Positions 46,439-55,354 of a stretch of DNA of 64,000 nucleotides are shown here, one piece after another. The position numbers were made by a program, and so were the translations under genes. The DNA is from Cecembia lonarensis LW9 (GTDB lineage Bacteria > Bacteroidota > Bacteroidia > Cytophagales > Cyclobacteriaceae): contig NZ_AMGM01000008.1 of the NCBI RefSeq assembly GCF_000298295.1, forward strand, positions 32,707 through 96,706, in the 5' to 3' direction. The notes beneath the pieces are model-generated. The model did no database searches and was not told the origin of the DNA. It worked only from the letters and a program-made list of their open reading frames with translations. Every line of letters begins with the position of its first letter. The first letter of the stretch is position 1.

Positions 46439-48424
46439 TTAAAGATTAAGAAGACGTTCGATTCGGGAAGGAATATTTTCCCTCCTTAAAGCCCTATCCA
46501 AACGACCCACTTCCGGATTATCACTATCTGCCGCCAATGCCTTTAATCTTTCTTCAAGCTTTTCTATTCGCTGAATTCTATTTTTTAATTGCTCACAGGT
46601 CCTTGCCGAAAACAGATTTTCCAAGTAATATTCAAACAATACTCCTGTACCCTTTCCGTAAATGCCTGGCAAAATCTTTGTTTCTATATCCCTTTCAAAG
46701 AAAGGATTGGGACTGAACCTGGTAAAGGTCTTATCCAACCTAGATGGCATATTTTGGAAGTCAAGAATATCATCATGCTTGTCTTCCAATAAGGCATGAA
46801 GGCAGGTCAACTCTTCTCCGAGTTTCACTTTCTCTTCAAATTCTTCTGCATCCAAGTATTTTTCTTGAAGATCTAAAAGTAAGTTATTGCTCAACACCCT
46901 ATATAACCTATAATCTAAAGGCATTTCCTCAAAACTTCTGTCTGTAGGAATCGTCTGAAAAAAGGAATACAAGGCATCATTTCTGGTCTTCAACTGAACA
47001 ATGAGATTATCCAAACTGTCTATAGTTGCTTGCTGATCAAATATCCTGATCTCCATAAAGGCATATTCCAGAAATTTATCGGTTCGTTCCCTTAATACTT
47101 CACTTACCTCATCCATCTGACTGACCATGGCCATGGGATTGTCTAAATATGTTCCCAAATCAAAAACGGCCGTTTCTTCTCCTTTTTCAGATTCATAACT
47201 GAATTCCCCAGGTCTATTTAATCCAGATAACCCATTGGGATAGTAATTAGGTCTATATAAAAAATCAAAATACCCATCATTTATCAGTTCTATGACGTCC
47301 AACATGTCTTGACTTCTTTTTCTGGCATGGTCAATATATCCAAAAATATAGGGCAAACTATCGATTCTAAACTTGTTCAGAATAAACTTTGGATTGGATA
47401 AAAATGCGTTGTATTCATCTAACATGATATTTAACCTAGGTTCTAGGTTTAAAATTATTTCATCCTCCTCTTCAGGATAAACAAATTTAAACCTTCGGGT
47501 CAATTTAAATTCCGGTTGGCCTCGCTCTTCCTCTGCATTATTGGCAAACCTACCAATTCTATCCAATACCCTTTGCAGTACACCATTACCCAACGTTTGT
47601 TCAGTCAGTTTTGGGTCTGTTTCATTGTATCCATTTTGAAAAAGTAAACCAAAACCTTCCTCGCTGATCGTATAATTGATGTTTTCTATAGTTCCTTCCA
47701 AAGATTTTAAATTTTTGATCACGTCATCATACTCCAGATCAAGAATCACTTCATCCTGCTGCAGTTTGATCAGGTTGATCAAAAAACCATTTTCATAAAT
47801 CCTTCTTTCGGTAGTCTCAATTCCATCTTCTTCATATTGAAGGGTAATCAAGCCTTCAAAAAAACCTTCATCATTTAACTTCCCTACTGAAGAAGTTTTA
47901 GAAATCACCCCTTTAGTAGAAAAATTCCCCACTGCAACCCCTGATTCAAATTGAAAAACAGCAGCACTAGAGGCAGTTTGTTTCCTACTATTATTTATCA
48001 CGATATTCTCTACTTCCCATCTTCCCTGAGGAATTCCCTCCTTATATAAAAATTTTGCATTCCTTTCGATACCGTCCAATCCATAATCCAGCCTAAGTGT
48101 TCTTCCATCAATAACATCATTAATACTCAGGTCATATTCATCTAATTTGTAGGTCCATAACCCATCAAATTTCCCTTCTTTGTAATTGCCTGTTATGCTC
48201 AATCTGTTTAATTGGGTAGAAAGCGGTAAATTAAATAACCTAGAAGTAAAACTGTACCTTCCATGCTTCACTTCCAAGGTGTCTCTGGGAAGTAAACGCA
48301 ACTCTTCAGTACCCACGAATTCATCATAGAAAACAGTATCTCTGGTCACTGAACGTGCCGTTTGTGCCATCCCTTCCAGTTGAAGCAATGCAAATAAGCT
48401 GATCAAAATCCATTTTCCTCTCAT
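46439..48424 (-). CDS. Large exported MORN-like/coiled-coil protein, module B
   Basis: 661 residues from ATG 48424; a TTG 12 codons upstream overlaps the previous gene and is less likely. A signal peptide ('WILISLFALLQLEGMAQ') is followed by repeated MORN/YwqK-like strands: 'YKEGKFDGLWTYKLDE', 'YKEGIPQGRWEVEN', 'YENGFLINLIKLQ' (about 60-230). Then comes a globular segment with 'GFGLLFQNGYNETDPKLTEQ', and a charged helical C-terminal half ending 'RRENIPSRIERLLNL'. The protein at 50552 has the same plan, the same 'FG-LF ... DP ... QT-GN' segment and the same C-terminal motif, so the two are paralogues. Function unknown; probably periplasmic or outer-membrane attached. One base separates it from the preceding stop. 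Confidence 0.75.
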   Translation of the reverse strand: MRGKWILISLFALLQLEGMAQTARSVTRDTVFYDEFVGTEELRLLPRDTLEVKHGRYSFTSRLFNLPLSTQLNRLSITGNYKEGKFDGLWTYKLDEYDLSINDVIDGRTLRLDYGLDGIERNAKFLYKEGIPQGRWEVENIVINNSRKQTASSAAVFQFESGVAVGNFSTKGVISKTSSVGKLNDEGFFEGLITLQYEEDGIETTERRIYENGFLINLIKLQQDEVILDLEYDDVIKNLKSLEGTIENINYTISEEGFGLLFQNGYNETDPKLTEQTLGNGVLQRVLDRIGRFANNAEEERGQPEFKLTRRFKFVYPEEEDEIILNLEPRLNIMLDEYNAFLSNPKFILNKFRIDSLPYIFGYIDHARKRSQDMLDVIELINDGYFDFLYRPNYYPNGLSGLNRPGEFSYESEKGEETAVFDLGTYLDNPMAMVSQMDEVSEVLRERTDKFLEYAFMEIRIFDQQATIDSLDNLIVQLKTRNDALYSFFQTIPTDRSFEEMPLDYRLYRVLSNNLLLDLQEKYLDAEEFEEKVKLGEELTCLHALLEDKHDDILDFQNMPSRLDKTFTRFSPNPFFERDIETKILPGIYGKGTGVLFEYYLENLFSARTCEQLKNRIQRIEKLEERLKALAADSDNPEVGRLDRALRRENIPSRIERLLNL

Positions 48425-48425
48425 A

Positions 48426-49151
48426 TCACTGCCTATATCGTCTAAACAAGAAGTAACCAAAATCTATATAAAATGCATTCATTCCACCTTGGTCTTTCCT
48501 GTCCAATTTGTTCACACCTACATAAGACCTTAAACGGAAATAGAAGTCATTTTTCTCAGCACTAAGGCCAAAGAACATCCCCCCATCAAAATTTTTGAAA
48601 TCGTTGGTGTCAAACTGGAACTGGTCTTGTGGACCAACAGGATATACTCCTGACTGTGAGGCACCAACCCGGGTACTCAATTGAGTACCTAATAAAAAAC
48701 GCCAATCAATAGACCTAAATTCAGGTAAACTAAAAGAGGCAAAAATCGGAAAATCCAAATGATTGGTCCGGAAAGTTACTTGGTTTAGGTGAGAGAAATT
48801 TCTGGTAGAATAGTGTATTCCATAATGAAAAAAGGAAATCTTACCCATTGGAATAAAGCCTTCAAGTCCAAATAGGGCACCACTTCCATAACTTAAATCC
48901 CTAAATTGATCACTCCAATATAAGCCGCTTCTGTTAAATCCGATAACTACTTTTAAATCATCCATGAAGTAAGGTAGATTTGACCACTTACTTTCCTTTC
49001 CTTCCAACTCTTCTTCAGTTAGCTCTTCATTTGAAGCATCTTGGGCATAAATTTGAACAGACGAACAAAAGAAAACCAGAAAAACCAAAAGCAAACACCC
49101 ATTAAAGGGCCCTCTAAAAACTGACACTTTATTTTTATTTAAATTATTCAC
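48426..49151 (-). CDS. Outer-membrane barrel protein, module B
   Basis: 241 residues. No ATG fits; GTG 49151 is the best start, giving a basic N-terminus and a hydrophobic signal ('CLLLVFLVFFCSSVQIYAQD', cleavage near 36). An acidic linker ('SNEELTEEELEGKESK') precedes strands typical of small barrels ('VVIGFNRSGLYWSDQF', 'FHYGIHYSTRNFSHLNQVTF', 'FYIDFGYFLF'). It resembles PorT-like 8-strand barrels in size. It is the first gene of a three-gene unit, and a gap of 84 bp with no terminator separates it from module A. Confidence 0.7.
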   Translation of the reverse strand: MNNLNKNKVSVFRGPFNGCLLLVFLVFFCSSVQIYAQDASNEELTEEELEGKESKWSNLPYFMDDLKVVIGFNRSGLYWSDQFRDLSYGSGALFGLEGFIPMGKISFFHYGIHYSTRNFSHLNQVTFRTNHLDFPIFASFSLPEFRSIDWRFLLGTQLSTRVGASQSGVYPVGPQDQFQFDTNDFKNFDGGMFFGLSAEKNDFYFRLRSYVGVNKLDRKDQGGMNAFYIDFGYFLFRRYRQ

Positions 49152-49235
49152 AAGCAGTCCTTTAACTATTGATATACTTAGGGATTAAAGACTTAATACA
49201 GTTAAAGCCAGAATCTATACATATTGATTTCCCGA

Positions 49236-49709
49236 CTAATTTATAAAATAAACAATCCCTAATTTAAAGATTACTTCATTCCTACCCATAGGTTGATACC
49301 TTATTTCTGGATTTATTCCTAACTCGTCTCTGAATTTAAGCATCCCTCCCGCACCAAGATTGATTGAATTATGTCTTCTAATGCCTTCCGGATTAAACTC
49401 AAATACCCGAGTATAGTGACCATAGCCAAGTAAAGTATACCATTGCTTTTCCTTTTCTGTTAAATAATACCTAGCATTGATATCAAAGCCTCTAGCATTC
49501 CCAGTGGCTGGTGTAAAAAAAGTAACAGAAGGGTGAAGAGATAAATAGTTGAACGCTAAGTATTCAAAACCAAAATTCATTCCAAAAAAACCCTTGTCTG
49601 AAGTTATTTCATAAGCATGAATAAACCTAACCTGACCTTTATATTGAGCTTTTGCCGAAAAACCCATAAACAGAAATATTGCAAAAATGACTATTCTTTT
49701 CATTATCAT
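49236..49709 (-). CDS. Small outer-membrane barrel protein, module A
   Basis: 157 residues from ATG 49709 (ATG 49703 also possible), with a signal peptide ('IVIFAIFLFMGFSAKAQ'). The mature protein is a compact barrel: 'YKGQVRFIHAYEITSDKGFF', 'NFGFEYLAFNYLSLHPSVTF', 'FDINARYYLTEKEKQWYTLL', 'EIRYQPMGRNEVIFKLGIVY'. Such short barrels are common near DUF2490 genes but have no known role. It follows the module A DUF2490 gene by 6 bp and is the third gene of that unit. Confidence 0.7.
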   Translation of the reverse strand: MIMKRIVIFAIFLFMGFSAKAQYKGQVRFIHAYEITSDKGFFGMNFGFEYLAFNYLSLHPSVTFFTPATGNARGFDINARYYLTEKEKQWYTLLGYGHYTRVFEFNPEGIRRHNSINLGAGGMLKFRDELGINPEIRYQPMGRNEVIFKLGIVYFIN

Positions 49710-49715
49710 CAGCTG

Positions 49716-50540
49716 TTAAAAGGCAAAATCCCTTGTCAATGGTCTTCTTGAATCACGAAAATCAATGGTGTACATCACATTTAACCGGATAATATGGCGG
49801 TTTCTGTAGACACCAGGTGTATTTGTTGGCCCATAAGTCCACATATGACCACCAAAGAACATGTAATTATTATAAGTATAACCTATAGCTGTATATACCC
49901 TGTTTTCTTCAAATATATTCCAGATTTCCTTTCCTGATTGGAAGAAAAACTCATTGGAGGGGGCTATGAAGAAAGTCTTATTCTCCATCCTTGGCTTATT
50001 TAATGGAACATAAGCAGTGATTTTGTAGCGCCACCGGTCTGTATACTCATATTGAGCGCCGACATTATTGTCCCGTTTATATCGATGTTCAAAACGGAAC
50101 TGATGGAGAACCTTCACCGAACCTACACTTTGGGTTAATAACCATTGGTGCCAAAAACGGGTGTCAAAAACAGAATCTACATACTCAGGATTCCCTCTTT
50201 CAGGTGCAAACTGCCAAACTAGGGTTGGACCAAAAGTCACTTCAAAATTATCATTAAATAGATAAGTAAACCCAAAACGATTATATAATTGGCTCATTCT
50301 ACCAATAAAATCCATTCTGTTTTCAACACTGTTTCTTCTTCTATAGTGGTTCTCCTGATACCAAAACCATTTTTCCGTCAATCTCAACTTCAGATAAAGC
50401 CCATTCCAATTTTCAGAAGTAGCTGGAAGGCTTACCCTTTGAGGAGTAGATGGTGCCTCTTGGGCGTACGAAGGAATAAATATGAAAAGAATAGAAAACG
50501 TAAAGAAAGCTATCCTTAACCCAGTAAATATTGATTTCAT
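49716..50540 (-). CDS. DUF2490 protein, module A
   Basis: 274 residues with a signal peptide ('IAFFTFSILFIFIPSYAQ', cleavage near 27). The strands 'GLYLKLRLTEKWFWYQENHY', 'RFEHRYKRDNNVGAQYEYTD' and 'RWRYKITAYVPLNK' match DUF2490, and it can be aligned by eye with the module B protein at 45627-46424 (both have barrel ends 'R(I/F)EHR' and 'R-RY(K/R)'). It is predicted to be an outer-membrane barrel. It lies 11 bp after the large MORN-like gene and 6 bp before the small barrel gene, so the three are one operon. Confidence 0.85.
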   Translation of the reverse strand: MKSIFTGLRIAFFTFSILFIFIPSYAQEAPSTPQRVSLPATSENWNGLYLKLRLTEKWFWYQENHYRRRNSVENRMDFIGRMSQLYNRFGFTYLFNDNFEVTFGPTLVWQFAPERGNPEYVDSVFDTRFWHQWLLTQSVGSVKVLHQFRFEHRYKRDNNVGAQYEYTDRWRYKITAYVPLNKPRMENKTFFIAPSNEFFFQSGKEIWNIFEENRVYTAIGYTYNNYMFFGGHMWTYGPTNTPGVYRNRHIIRLNVMYTIDFRDSRRPLTRDFAF

Positions 50541-50551
50541 TAAATTTCCCT

Positions 50552-52519
50552 TTAAAGATCCAGTAAGGACTCTATTTTTTTAACATCTAGCCTTCTATTG
50601 ATTCTATTTTCAAGCCTTCTGGTGTCGGCAAACCTCAATTCCTCCATTCTAATCATCAAATCTTTAACTTTGTTTATCAAAACCCTTATTTCTGAGTAGT
50701 CTTGTTCATTAATTATTGAAGATATATAATGATCAAAAAGCTTTTCTCCTGCTTCATAAAGTCTAGGTTTTGCCCTTTGATCATATCGTGAAAAAGTAAA
50801 AGGGTTAAAAACTTCTTCTTGGTACAAGACATCAAGGGTCACTTTAAATTCAGGTATAGCGATTAAATCAGTATAGTTATTGGACATTTCCTCCAATAAA
50901 TCCTCCATTACTCTGGCTTTTTGCTTTTTATCTGTAAAAAGATTGAGCCTTGCATATTCTTGGAGCATATTTTCGAATGCGTTAACCAAGATATTTGTGT
51001 GTACGGAAGAAATAATTTGTTTCTGATCTTCATTTAGAGTCTCAAATTGCAAGTAAAGCTCATCCAAAACTATTTTTTGAGACTGTACTCGATTCTCAAT
51101 GCTTCTCAAATCATCATCACGCTCAATTTGTGAAAGAGATTCATCCACATAACCTTTTACCGACCTTATGGTAACCCCCATTTGTCTAAAATAGTCAGAT
51201 AAACCAACATAAAAATCAGTCTCAAACTTGCTCAGGTCATATGCTACTTCCATCACCTTAACTTCGTCCTCAAAAGTATATTCAATTCTTTCTTTTTCTC
51301 TGATAAATGGAATCCCTCTTTGGAACATTTCATTCACATCAAAAAACTGTATTCTTTTTGACTTAATTAAATCCATTAATTCGTCAAACTCCTTCAATTT
51401 CTCAGCCTTAAACTCAAAATAAGCGTTGGCGAAGGCCAAACTGTCCGATCTTTGCCTGTTAATCCTTAATGAATTTCGGTTAGAATAATCTCTAACAACC
51501 CGGATTTGACGATCATATTCTTCAGGTAGCTCCTCTATTATTCTCTGTTGGGACCTGCTTAGTTCATAAACAAACCTTCTGGTGTGTATTGGGAATTGGA
51601 TTAAGTTACCCTCTTCATTCACATAGCTTTCATCATATCTTAATACATTATTCAAAAATTCGGAAATAAAAGCGTTTCCTGAGGTTTGAGATATAAACTC
51701 GGGGTCACTGGACAAAAAGGCATCATTAAAAAGAATCCCAAACTTATCATTAGAAACCCTATATCCCTTGTTCTCTTTATTGTTAATTTGATTGAGTTTG
51801 TTGATCACTTCAAAAAACACACGCTCTTCCAATATTTCATCAGACAATAAATCCCTTTTTACCAATCCTATCAAAAATCCTTTTTCGTAATTCCTTACTT
51901 CCGAAATCAAAACCCCATCGACTTTATAAACAAATGTCCATTCCCCATTCATAAAGCCACCATCGGAAACTTCTCCACGAATAAAAAGTGTTCTATTGTC
52001 TACAAATGACTTATACTGAAAGAATCCATCTATCTGTCCTTCTGAAAATTGAATTTCATCTGCCTCGGATTTTGGACTTAATTTTCCCTCACTATAAATA
52101 TTTTCTTCAAAGACCCATTTCCCGTGTGGAATACCTTCCAAATAATTTGCCTTTAACTTAATCTGTTGACTATTAATGGTGTAGTCTAATCGAAAATTAT
52201 TAACATCATTAAGATCAATTAAATGAATTTCATCCAAATAATCCCATAATCCGGTTTTCTTATCGGCATCATAAAAACCTTCAACCATTGTTTTATTGAT
52301 CCTTGTCCTATCCTCTCTATCCTTTTCACGTCGGGAAAATTTAAATTCACCTTGACGAATGATTGCATTTCCTTCTCCTCTGACAAATTCAAAAATGGCT
52401 TCACCCTTTAACCCGTTAAATGTATACTCTCCTTGGAATTTTTCTTGGGCTACCACCAAGAATGGAAAGAAAAAACAAAATATTAATGGGGCAATTTTTC
52501 TCATGTTGGGTAAATTCAT
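50552..52519 (-). CDS. Large exported MORN-like/coiled-coil protein, module A
   Basis: 655 residues from ATG 52519 (ATG 52504 gives an equally good signal peptide, 'IAPLIFCFFFPFLVVAQ'). About 60-240 are MORN/YwqK-like repeats: 'KKTGLWDYLDEIHL', 'YLEGIPHGKWVFEENI', 'DGGFMNGEWTFVYKVD', 'YEKGFLIGLVKRD'. Then 'KFGILFNDAFLSSDPEFISQ' introduces a globular part, and the C-terminal 350 residues are charged, helical and likely coiled coil, ending 'RRLDVKKIESLLDL'. The paralogue at 46439-48424 shares each element. Function unknown. It is the first gene of the module A operon. Confidence 0.75.
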   Translation of the reverse strand: MNLPNMRKIAPLIFCFFFPFLVVAQEKFQGEYTFNGLKGEAIFEFVRGEGNAIIRQGEFKFSRREKDREDRTRINKTMVEGFYDADKKTGLWDYLDEIHLIDLNDVNNFRLDYTINSQQIKLKANYLEGIPHGKWVFEENIYSEGKLSPKSEADEIQFSEGQIDGFFQYKSFVDNRTLFIRGEVSDGGFMNGEWTFVYKVDGVLISEVRNYEKGFLIGLVKRDLLSDEILEERVFFEVINKLNQINNKENKGYRVSNDKFGILFNDAFLSSDPEFISQTSGNAFISEFLNNVLRYDESYVNEEGNLIQFPIHTRRFVYELSRSQQRIIEELPEEYDRQIRVVRDYSNRNSLRINRQRSDSLAFANAYFEFKAEKLKEFDELMDLIKSKRIQFFDVNEMFQRGIPFIREKERIEYTFEDEVKVMEVAYDLSKFETDFYVGLSDYFRQMGVTIRSVKGYVDESLSQIERDDDLRSIENRVQSQKIVLDELYLQFETLNEDQKQIISSVHTNILVNAFENMLQEYARLNLFTDKKQKARVMEDLLEEMSNNYTDLIAIPEFKVTLDVLYQEEVFNPFTFSRYDQRAKPRLYEAGEKLFDHYISSIINEQDYSEIRVLINKVKDLMIRMEELRFADTRRLENRINRRLDVKKIESLLDL

Positions 52520-52746
52520 TTTTCAAAGAAGTAGCAAAACTAAAAAAAATCCAAGTATTGGCCATTTTAAAAACGAATAAATATAATATTAATGGCAAAA
52601 CTTAAAATTTCAATAATTTACAAAATTTAATTCAGTCCAATAAAATTATTTAAAACTAAATAACAATTCTGCCACACAAGAGAAGTGGATACAAAATTAA
52701 ATTTTAAGCAAAGGAGAAAACATCATTACAATGTTAAATTAAACCA

Positions 52747-53073
52747 TTAATTATTGTGATTTTTTAAGGAAACCCAAAGAGAGACATAACCTCTTTTCCC
52801 AAATTGGGACTCGGTTGGGATCTCACCATGTTGCATTTCAATCACAAATATCTCAACTACCTCTACTCCTCTTTCCTTGGCAATTTCTATAAGCTCATTT
52901 TCTGCTTCATGTAATAGCTTTTCTCCCCTGTCCAAATGATTATTTGATTCTTTTTTAAAAAAAATCATTTCCTGGATATCTGTTGGTTCGTCCTCTATGT
53001 AAACGATTCTCACTCCATTTTTAATGGGCAAAAGAAACAAGCCAACAAATATTAAATAAATCAGGGTTTTCAT
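52747..53073 (-). CDS. Hypothetical small exported protein
   Basis: 108 residues with a hydrophobic N-terminus ('LIYLIFVGLFLLPIKNG') that acts as signal or anchor. The remainder is acidic and mixed: 'HLDRGEKLLHEAENELIEIA' is a helix and 'GVEVVEIFVIEMQHGE' a strand. It may be related to small Bacteroidota proteins of unknown function; I cannot name it. It stands 227 bp upstream of module A on the same strand with AT-rich DNA between. Confidence 0.5.
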   Translation of the reverse strand: MKTLIYLIFVGLFLLPIKNGVRIVYIEDEPTDIQEMIFFKKESNNHLDRGEKLLHEAENELIEIAKERGVEVVEIFVIEMQHGEIPTESQFGKRGYVSLWVSLKNHNN

Positions 53074-53139
53074 GGTTACTCAGGTTTTATGTGACTTAAG
53101 TCACAAATATAAATACCTGAAATACTGGAAAAAAGTTCA

Positions 53140-53168
53140 AAAAAAAGCGTGTTTTTTCAAACACGCCT
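53140..53168 (-). terminator. Rho-independent terminator of the arginine decarboxylase gene
   Basis: On the minus strand the arms GCGTGT and ACACGC pair around an 8-nt loop and are followed by a T-rich run, 11 bp past the decarboxylase stop. Confidence 0.8.
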
Positions 53169-53178
53169 TATTAAATTT

Positions 53179-54567
53179 TTAGTATCCTAATACTTTTAAC
53201 ATACTTTCTGAATTCTGTTCCGGTGCGAAAAGCCAATGCTTGATACTGCCATCCTTTTCCCTGTCTATCAGCACATGCTTAGGGGCAGGAATCAGGCAAT
53301 GTTGAATACCTCCGTATCCTCCCAAAGATTCCTGATAGGCACCTGTATGAAAAAAGCCAATATACTGCTTGTTGCCTTCTTCCGCTTTTGGCAGGTAAAT
53401 ATTAAACTGATGGGCTTCTGAATTATAGTAATCCATACTGTCACAAGTTAAGCCACCCAAATTGATGTTGTGGTACTCATTGTCCCAATTATTGACCGCC
53501 AGCATGATGTACTTTTGGTTGAGCCCCCAACTGTCCGGCAGCTGCGTGATAAAGGAACCGTCAATCATGTACCATAGCTCTTTGTCATTTTGGAGTTTTT
53601 CATCCAAAATTGAATACAACACTGCCCCACTTTCCCCTACGGTATAGGATCCGAATTCTGTAAATATATGAGGCTCATCCGTATGGTTTTTGGCACACAT
53701 CCATTTGATGTTTTTGACGATCTGTTCTGCCATATACTGATAATCGTAGTCAAAAAACACATTGGTCTTGATGGGCCAGCCTCCACCAATATCCATGGTA
53801 TCCAAAGAAGGAGCAATTTTCTTTAAATCCACATATTTTTGGATAAACCTAGTCAACTCTGACCAATAATAAGCGGTGTCTTTAATGCCGGAGTTGAGAA
53901 AGAAATGCAGCATTTTAAGGCTTACATTGGGGTTATCTTTAATTTTTTCCTCGTACAACTTCACGATATCACTATAGCGTACTCCCAGTCTTGAAGTATA
54001 GAATCCAAATTTCGGCTCCTCATCCGCCGCAATCCTGATACCCACTTGGAAGGGAACTTTTACATACTCCAAATAATAATCAATCTCAGAAAGGTTGTCC
54101 AACACAGGAATACAATTCACAAAACCATCATTCAATAGTTCTGTGATGTATTGCTTGTAAAGCTCTCTTTTAAAGCCATTGCAGACGATGTAGGTTTCTT
54201 TGTTGATTTTCCCTTGTTCATACAAATTTCTAACTAAAGGAATATCAAAAGTGGAAGAGGTTTCAATATGGATATCATTTTTCAAAGCCTCATCCAAAAC
54301 AAAGCTGAAATGCGAAGATTTGGTACAGTAGCAATAGGTATATTTACCCTTATAGTCATGCTGCTGTATGGCATTGCCAAAATAGGTCTTGGCATTTTGT
54401 ATGTTTTCTGAAATTTTTGGTAAATAAGTCAATTTCAAAGGTGTTCCATAGGTTTTGATGATGTCCATCAAATTCACACCATTGAAATGTAATTCGTTAT
54501 TTTCTACATGAAACTCTTTGGTAGGGAAATCAAATGTCTGCTGAATGAGATCTATGTATTTATTCAT
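53179..54567 (-). CDS. Arginine decarboxylase (PLP fold type III)
   Basis: 462 residues, full length for the Bacteroidota form, which is shorter than the E. coli SpeA enzyme. The N-terminal barrel has the PLP Lys in 'YCYCTKSSHFSFV' (about residue 79), 'SLDTMDIGGGWPIKT' forms the glycine-rich phosphate site and 'IFTEFGSYTVGESG' follows. The C-terminal beta domain has 'NLGGLTCDSMDYY' with the conserved C-D-S and ends with 'LFAPEQNSESM'. It makes agmatine, the first step of polyamine synthesis in these bacteria. It is a single gene, bounded by terminators on both sides. Related diaminopimelate- or carboxynorspermidine-type decarboxylases are less likely because of length and motifs. Confidence 0.85.
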   Translation of the reverse strand: MNKYIDLIQQTFDFPTKEFHVENNELHFNGVNLMDIIKTYGTPLKLTYLPKISENIQNAKTYFGNAIQQHDYKGKYTYCYCTKSSHFSFVLDEALKNDIHIETSSTFDIPLVRNLYEQGKINKETYIVCNGFKRELYKQYITELLNDGFVNCIPVLDNLSEIDYYLEYVKVPFQVGIRIAADEEPKFGFYTSRLGVRYSDIVKLYEEKIKDNPNVSLKMLHFFLNSGIKDTAYYWSELTRFIQKYVDLKKIAPSLDTMDIGGGWPIKTNVFFDYDYQYMAEQIVKNIKWMCAKNHTDEPHIFTEFGSYTVGESGAVLYSILDEKLQNDKELWYMIDGSFITQLPDSWGLNQKYIMLAVNNWDNEYHNINLGGLTCDSMDYYNSEAHQFNIYLPKAEEGNKQYIGFFHTGAYQESLGGYGGIQHCLIPAPKHVLIDREKDGSIKHWLFAPEQNSESMLKVLGY

Positions 54568-54633
54568 TGTATAGGTTTGGGTTATAGCATTAAACCAGTC
54601 ACAAAATTTGCTTTAAATATTCGGAAATCAAAC

Positions 54634-54668
54634 CAAAAAGGGGAAAATCCCATAAGATTCTCCCCTTT
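54634..54668 (-). terminator. Rho-independent terminator after the 161-residue gene
   Basis: On the minus strand AAAGGGGA pairs with TCCCCTTT, with an inner ATC/GAT pair, followed by a short T run. It is 25 bp past the stop at 54694. Confidence 0.65.
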
Positions 54669-54693
54669 CCCTAAGTTTTTTGTTGATTTTGTT

Positions 54694-55179
54694 TTATTGA
54701 ACAAATAGTTCTCTTTGTAATAGGCTTTGGCTTTGTTCATGTCTTTTTTCCTGGATGAGGTAGGAGGACAAAACCTGCTTGAACCTTAATTCTTTAGACA
54801 GATAGTATTCCGTTTTTTGAAGGTAATCAAGTGCCCTAGCATCATTATGTTCATAGTATTTCAATGCATAGGTATTCAATTCTTTTTGAAATTCTAACAC
54901 AATCCCATGCGATTGCCCCAATAGTATCAAACCATTGAACAAAGCCTTAAGCTGCGCCTCATTATGAGCCCATTCAAAGTACAGCACATGAAATACTTTC
55001 TGGGTTTCAGGAAAATTGGGGAAATCAAAACAGGACTGGTGTTTTAGCATGAAAAAAGGTGATTGATGGAACCAATCTTCGATCATTGATTTATTGGAAA
55101 AGACTGCTTTTTCAGCAGGTTGAATCCTTAAAACTTGTTGTGATTGCTCAGTAGCGATAGCTGCCGTCGAAAGTCCCAT
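54694..55179 (-). CDS. Hypothetical cytosolic protein
   Basis: 161 residues. I do not recognise the family. There is no signal peptide. The middle reads 'FFMLKHQSCFDFPNFPETQK' and 'FEWAHNEAQLKALFNGLILL'; the C-terminal third is helical and charged ('YLSKELRFKQVLSSYLIQEK'). The composition suggests a soluble helical protein. It is divergent from glgX, and the 175-bp gap would hold both promoters. Confidence 0.55.
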   Translation of the reverse strand: MGLSTAAIATEQSQQVLRIQPAEKAVFSNKSMIEDWFHQSPFFMLKHQSCFDFPNFPETQKVFHVLYFEWAHNEAQLKALFNGLILLGQSHGIVLEFQKELNTYALKYYEHNDARALDYLQKTEYYLSKELRFKQVLSSYLIQEKRHEQSQSLLQRELFVQ

Positions 55180-55354
55180 TGTTTGTTTATTTGAAATCCG
55201 ATGTAAAGAAAATAAAAGTTTTTTTAATTACCTAATTACCCTATCTTTTTTATAGGGATTGTAAAAAACTTTTATATTTCGCATGAATTCATATTGAAAT
55301 GTGTAGATTTCGCTCCAAATTCGTTTAATAATTGAATCAACTGACTTTTTCCCC

